A stretch of DNA of 64,000 nt from Zopfochytrium polystomum (lineage: Eukaryota; Chytridiomycota; Chytridiomycetes; Chytridiales; Chytridiaceae). Both the position numbers and the translations under genes were made by a program. The notes beneath the pieces are model-generated. The model was not told where the DNA came from. It ran no database searches and was given only the letters and a program-made list of their open reading frames with translations. This document shows positions 59,702 through 64,000 of the stretch, in pieces (position 1 is the stretch's first letter; every line of letters begins with the position of its first letter). The stretch lies in contig JAIVFJ010000011.1 in the NCBI GenBank assembly GCA_025765615.1, forward strand, positions 434,001 through 498,000. Reading direction: 5' to 3'.

Positions 59702-59907
59702 GGTGACGGGTGAAGCTGTCGAGTCTATTTCTGTAGTGGTGCGGTGATGGGGGTTTCTACGGCGAGCCGGTCTAGGAAGGTGTGTGAAACAAAGAGTTAA
59801 ATGCAGCCGTGGCTATTTATTAAATATTTCATTCATGGAAGCGGCAAGGCGGGAGCTCCGAAATGAAAAGAAAAAAAGGAGGCGCCGCGATCGGTCTGAG
59901 ACGATCA

Positions 59908-60000
<93 letters not shown>

Positions 60001-60001
60001 T
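59908..60001. repeat. (TC)n tract upstream of chitin deacetylase
   Basis: A nearly pure TC run of ~90 bp, 207 bp upstream of the deacetylase start, reads (GA)n on its coding strand. Confidence 0.95.
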
Positions 60002-60269
60002 CTCTCACTCACTCACTCACTCTCTCTCTGTCTCCTCTCTCTCGGGCCGTGATTGGTGCTTCCATGTCTTTTTTCGAACAATTTTGAACATCTGTGGGAG
60101 ACAAAATAGGGCTCATTTCATTTCCGCCGATTGGACACTACTTCCGTGCCAAGAAAGCTCACTCGGACTTTGTGGTTGATTGGGCGTGCGGAGAGAGAGT
60201 GGAAGAACGCGCCCAATCAGCAGTGAGAGCGGGCTAGGGGAAGCTAGGGAAAGGGGAAGCGAGAGACAA

Positions 60270-60272
60270 AGT

Positions 60273-60304
<32 letters not shown>

Positions 60305-60357
60305 GGGAGGAGAGGGAGAACGAGAAAGAAAAAGGGAAAGGTACGGGAGACAGAGGC

Positions 60358-60419
<62 letters not shown>

Positions 60420-60420
60420 G
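60270..60420. repeat. (GA)n tracts downstream of WSC gene
   Basis: Two GA runs (about 60270-60310 and 60358-60415) lie between the deacetylase and WSC genes, opposite in purine strand to the TC tract at 59.9 kb. With it they form an imperfect inverted pair that could fold. Confidence 0.9.
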
Positions 60421-60511
60421 AAAATGGAAGAAAGAAACAGAAAGCAGAAAATTCAAGGAAAGGAAAGGAAATGACCAATGGAAGGAAAGGAAAAGGCCGA
60501 TGCCCATCAGG

Positions 60512-62109
60512 CTAGGCCACAATCCCAAACACCGAGAGCCTGTTCCCGGCCCCGCACTTCTCCGCCGGGCTCGCCGTGCACGGGAAGCTGCAGTCTGACA
60601 GCGGCGCGTCGACATTGGTCGTGTTGCGGAACTCGGTGTCGCACCAACACTCGCCCCCATACTCCAGGCCAAACATGGTACACCCCAAATCCACCGCCCC
60701 CGCGGCGCACGTCGCCAACGTGAACCCAGCGCCCAGCCCGTGCGAAAACGTCCGCGGCGCCTCGCCCACCGCGTCCAGCATACACCCCGTCCCCAGCACC
60801 GCCACACCCGCCGGAAGCGCCGCAGGCGTCGGAGGCGGAGGCACCGCCGTCGTGGTCGCCGTCACTACATCCCCGCCAGACCCGGCAACACCGACGAAAA
60901 ACGTCGATAGCCGGCTCCCTGCGCCGCATACCTCCGCCGCGTCCGCCGTGCACGAGAAGCTGCACTCGGCCGGCGCCGCGTCGACGTTGGTCACGTTCCG
61001 GAACACTGCGTCCGCCCAGCACTCGCCGCCGTACTCGAGCCCAAACAGCGCGTACCCGGCCGCGCTCGCCGCCGCCGCGCAGCTCTCGATCGAAAAGTTT
61101 GCCCCGAACCCGTGCGAGAACGTCCGCGGCGCGCCCGCCACCGCGTCCAGCATGCACCCTGTGCCGAGCACAGATACGCCTGCTGGCAGCGGCTTGGTCG
61201 GCGTCGCGGTACCCAGGGACCCGGAAGAGGTGGGCGTGGCGGGGACGGCGGTGGTGCTTGTCGCCAGGGGCGGTGCGCCGGCGGCGATGCGGAACGTCGA
61301 CAGCCGCCCGCCCGCGCCGCAGGTCTGGGTTGCGTCGGCTGTGCACGGGAAGCTGCAGTCTGACCCCGGAGCGTCTACGTTGGTGGTGTTGCGGAACTCG
61401 CTGTCGGCCCAGCACTCCCCGCCGTATTCGAGGCCAAAGAGCGTGTACCCGGCTGATTGCGCGGACGCCGCGCAGGCGGCGATCGAGTTGTTGGTGCCAA
61501 AGGCGTGCGAGAAGGTGCGCGGCACGCCGCCGACGGCGTCGAGCATGCAGCCGGTGCCGAGGACAGAGACGCCGGTGGGGAGGTTGAGTGGAGGAGGCGC
61601 AGGGGTAGGGTCGAGGGCCTGGGTGGTTGGTGTGGGAAGCAGAGTGTACTAGGCGAAAGGGAGGTAAGTTATGGCTTGTTAAGCTTTGAGGGCCTCTTAC
61701 GCTGGCTAAGTAGTATCCAGAAAGACGGTTTCCACCGCCACAGATCTGGCTAGGGTTGGCGTTGCAGGACATGGTGCAGTCACCGGACGGAGCCGTGACA
61801 ATGGTGATGTTGTGGAACTCGTTGCCGGCCCAGCACCTGTGGCAAGGTAAGAGAAATGATCAGTGCGAGATCTAGCACATTCTCAATCCAAAAAGACGAT
61901 GCTTACTCTCCCCCATACTCCAGTCCCGCGTAGCGGTACCCGCGGAAGGCGGCGAGGTCCGTGCACGTCGAGACGGAGAAGCCGGCGCCGAGGCCGACAG
62001 GAAGGGTGCGCGGCGCGCCGTTCACCGCATCGTAGAGGCAGCCCAGTACGCTCCAGGTGGACGTCGTCCCGTTGATCAGGCCTGGACCGGGATTTGCGAC
62101 ACCGGACAT
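60512..62109 (-). CDS. Four-WSC-domain protein
   Basis: Three exons (61907-62109, 61701-61836, 60512-61648) give 491 residues. Four WSC modules with the usual Cys spacing: LGCLYDAVNGAPRTLPVGLG, TGCMLDAVGGVPRTFSHAFG, TGCMLDAVAGAPRTFSHGFG and TGCMLDAVGEAPRTFSHGLG, each followed by GLEYGGECW and ending C(G/A)(A/G)G(S/N/G)RLS. The last three are closely alike, so they arose by recent internal duplication. WSC domains bind wall glucans or other glycans in yeast Wsc sensors and fungal oxidases. There is no catalytic domain, no clear signal peptide at MSGVANPGPG and no TM, so either a missed 5' exon supplies secretion or it is exported otherwise. Proline/Thr linkers separate the modules. Confidence 0.88.
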
Positions 62110-62267
62110 TCTGTTCTAATTGTAGGGGGTCGTTGCGTCGGAGAACGAGCAAGGCCAAGGGGCGATCTACCGCGGTGGGGTTCTTCTCTAGAATTTGTTT
62201 AGTCTACCTTTGGGAAAGTCGCTGGAAAGGAGTGAGAGTGTTGGCTGAATCGGGGGCGACGGGGGCG

Positions 62268-62276
62268 ATTTATATA
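62268..62276 (-). promoter_or_regulatory. TATA box of WSC gene
   Basis: TATATAAAT on the coding strand, ~160 bp upstream of the chosen WSC start, supporting that start and arguing against a far upstream secretory exon. Confidence 0.5.
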
Positions 62277-63485
62277 CCTTTCGATACTGAGTTTGCTTGA
62301 TGCGGCCAGTAGTTGTCTCGTATCAGAACTTCCAGCGAGGGCACGCGCTCCACCCTCGTCTGTCGGGCCACCAATGCTTTGATCATCTTGCTCGCCCCAG
62401 TGAGGCTTTTTCCTGCAAACAGCTTTTCTTTTTTCCTCTTCTGCAAAGCCGGTGATGCTTGTGAGTGTCGCACAAACGCGTCGCTCTGTGTCTGTCCTCT
62501 GGGCCAGAAATTGCTCCACCCCCTGCAAGTGCGAAGACACGCTTTTCGCTCTCTGGGCATGCCCGCCATTCAACCCCCCTTGCATTTGTTTCCACGCGCA
62601 GCTGCGCTTTGCGTGCCCACGCGAGCGCTTGTGGGTCTGTCTGTGTGTGTGTGTGTGTGAGTGCGTCTGCGCGCGCGTGAGTGAGTGTGATGGAGAAGGA
62701 AATATTGCACGAAGACCAGGGGTCCAGCAAGTGGGGCGAGGGAGGCTTCCAAATTCGATCCGTTTTCTCTCGGGACTTTTTTGTGGGAGTGACGCGCACT
62801 GCTCCGAAAGCGGCCGCTTCGTTCAAAGAATGATCCATCACGTGAACCGGCAGAATACAATTCAAAGAATCAAACCGTTCGACGGAGAGCAGATCTGGTT
62901 GCGGCATTCACGCCCCACACCTCTCCCCCTCCGCCACAGATTAAAGTGCTCATGCACCGTTTACTCGTGCGAAGTGTTGGTTTCGTAATAGCGGGGTTGC
63001 CACGCGACCGTGGCTTTTATTGGAAGGCGCCATTGTTTGCATCAACTTTGGGGGCAGTGAAGGGACGATAAATGGATATCACCGTGACTTTTCCGTATTT
63101 TTAATTTTGAAGGTTCAATCTGCTGACCACCAAGCCTATCTCCATGTACTCAAAGGATATCCCACTCATGCTGTACCACAGGAACGACAGTTCTTCGAAT
63201 CACCAGAATGTCACAGACCCTTACTCGAGTGCTTTCTACGTATTGGTGAAAAGTCATTGTCAAAAACATTCGATGCAGCTCCACTGAATCGAAAGCACAA
63301 AAAGTGAACAGTTGTTGAAAGAAATCAATTTGAAAACTTCCTGCAAACGAGAAGGAAAGCATCTCACGAAAAATGTCTTGAGGCATTCCAAACAACAAAT
63401 TTTGTCTGACCATCTGGCTTAACAGCACCGTGCACGCCAAAATGAAACTGTGGGAGCTTTGCCTCTCCATGATAAATCCATCAAC
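62277..63485. other. Intergenic region without a clear gene
   Basis: It contains a GT run (62640-62660) and several frames of 60-180 codons with no recognised domain. A plus frame at 63020-63307 ends KTFDAAPLNRKHKK but has no supporting evidence. Confidence 0.4.
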
Positions 63486-64000
63486 TCAAGCAGTACAATC
63501 AGAGCTTGACGCCAAATAATCTTGAAGAAATTTGGCAACGTTATCACGTCCCTTTCTTTTGGCGATGTCCAAGGGTTTCTCACCACCGGATGTGCTTGCA
63601 ATAGGGTTTGCATTCTGGAGGACCAACCACTTCACAACTTCCAAATGTCCACTAAGCGATGCAAGGTGGAGTGGTGTTGACCTCCTAATGTTTACAGCGT
63701 TCACATTGGCGCCTTGCAGCACCAACCACTCTACAACTTCCAAATGACCGTTCAGCGATGCAAAATGGAGTGGTGTCCACTTCTCCTTAACCTCAGAATT
63801 CACATCGGCACCTTGCTGGACCAACCACTTCACGATTTCCAAATGGCCAGAATCAGATGCAACATGGAGTGCTTTCCACTTGTCTGCTTCCTCTGCATTA
63901 ATATTAGCGCCACGCTGCACCAACCACTTTGCGACTTCCAAATGCCCATTTCGAGAGGCATTATGGAGTGGTGTCCACTTATTGTTGTTCTCGGCATTTA
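63486..64000 (-). CDS. Ankyrin-repeat protein (5' end beyond window)
   Basis: The minus strand stays open from the right edge to a stop at 63486, showing at least five ankyrin repeats of 33 residues: NKWTPLHNASRNGHLEVAKW, DKWKALHVASDSGHLEIVKW, EKWTPLHFASLNGHLEVVEW, RRSTPLHLASLSGHLEVVKW and a degenerate last one with GEKPLDIAKRKGRDNVAKFL. The protein ends QDYLASSSDCTA. Near-identical LVxxGANVNA linkers suggest recent duplication. Ankyrin arrays bind proteins; the partner domain is outside the window. Confidence 0.9.
   Translation of the reverse strand, partial: NAENNNKWTPLHNASRNGHLEVAKWLVQRGANINAEEADKWKALHVASDSGHLEIVKWLVQQGADVNSEVKEKWTPLHFASLNGHLEVVEWLVLQGANVNAVNIRRSTPLHLASLSGHLEVVKWLVLQNANPIASTSGGEKPLDIAKRKGRDNVAKFLQDYLASSSDCTA

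Noticed and set aside
60576..61652. 358-codon plus-strand ORF
   Set aside because: Antisense shadow of the GC-rich WSC repeats.

Overview
This window reads as nuclear DNA of an early-diverging fungus, most likely a chytrid-type zoosporic fungus. The genes are split by short GT-AG introns (mostly 50-140 bp). The DNA is GC-rich and crowded with microsatellites. The gene set mixes fungal marks (HET domain, WSC domains, CBM18-bearing chitin deacetylase) with genes usually rare in Dikarya (FRA10AC1, TTC5/STRAP, villin with headpiece, YEATS2-type ATAC subunit). No lineage was tested by search, so the placement is inference. All exon models below were spliced by eye; I checked phase and in-frame joins at each junction, and most complete models close as exact multiples of three.

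Layout. 1-6.2 kb: a membrane-anchored cupredoxin-like protein (runs off the left edge), a divergently transcribed FRA10AC1 homologue and a TTC5 homologue. 6.5-12.8 kb: a YEATS2-like protein and a class I SAM methyltransferase. 13.9-23.6 kb: a ~2850-residue villin/gelsolin protein with a very long disordered N-terminus. 24.4-28.7 kb: UFD1 and a retinol-dehydrogenase-like SDR. 29.3-30.75 kb: a pair of ~0.4 kb direct repeats flanking 0.6 kb that carries textbook heat-shock elements and a TATA box. 31.2-32.4 kb: a small multi-pass membrane protein. 33.3-41.8 kb: the most striking gene, a ~2591-residue protein joining nine bulb-lectin modules, a HET domain and a four-copy C-terminal module that I do not recognise. 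42.1 kb: tRNA-Pro(CGG). 43.8-44.9 kb: a tetraspanin. 45.4-47.8 kb: an AT-richer island of broken ORFs. 48.7-51.0 kb: a small secreted charged protein and a TauD-type dioxygenase. 51.8-57.9 kb: a gene graveyard with an acyl-reductase relic, a frameshifted Ty1/copia element split by a 1.4 kb insertion with inverted ends and a target duplication, and a P450 remnant. 58.0-62.1 kb: a chitin deacetylase and a four-WSC-domain protein. 63.5 kb to the right edge: an ankyrin-repeat protein.

How the genes relate: there is no operon logic. Chromatin/transcription (YEATS2, TTC5, FRA10AC1), protein quality control (UFD1) and cytoskeleton (villin) genes fill the left half. Cell-surface, wall and recognition proteins (tetraspanin, chitin deacetylase, WSC protein, lectin-HET) and mobile DNA dominate the right half.
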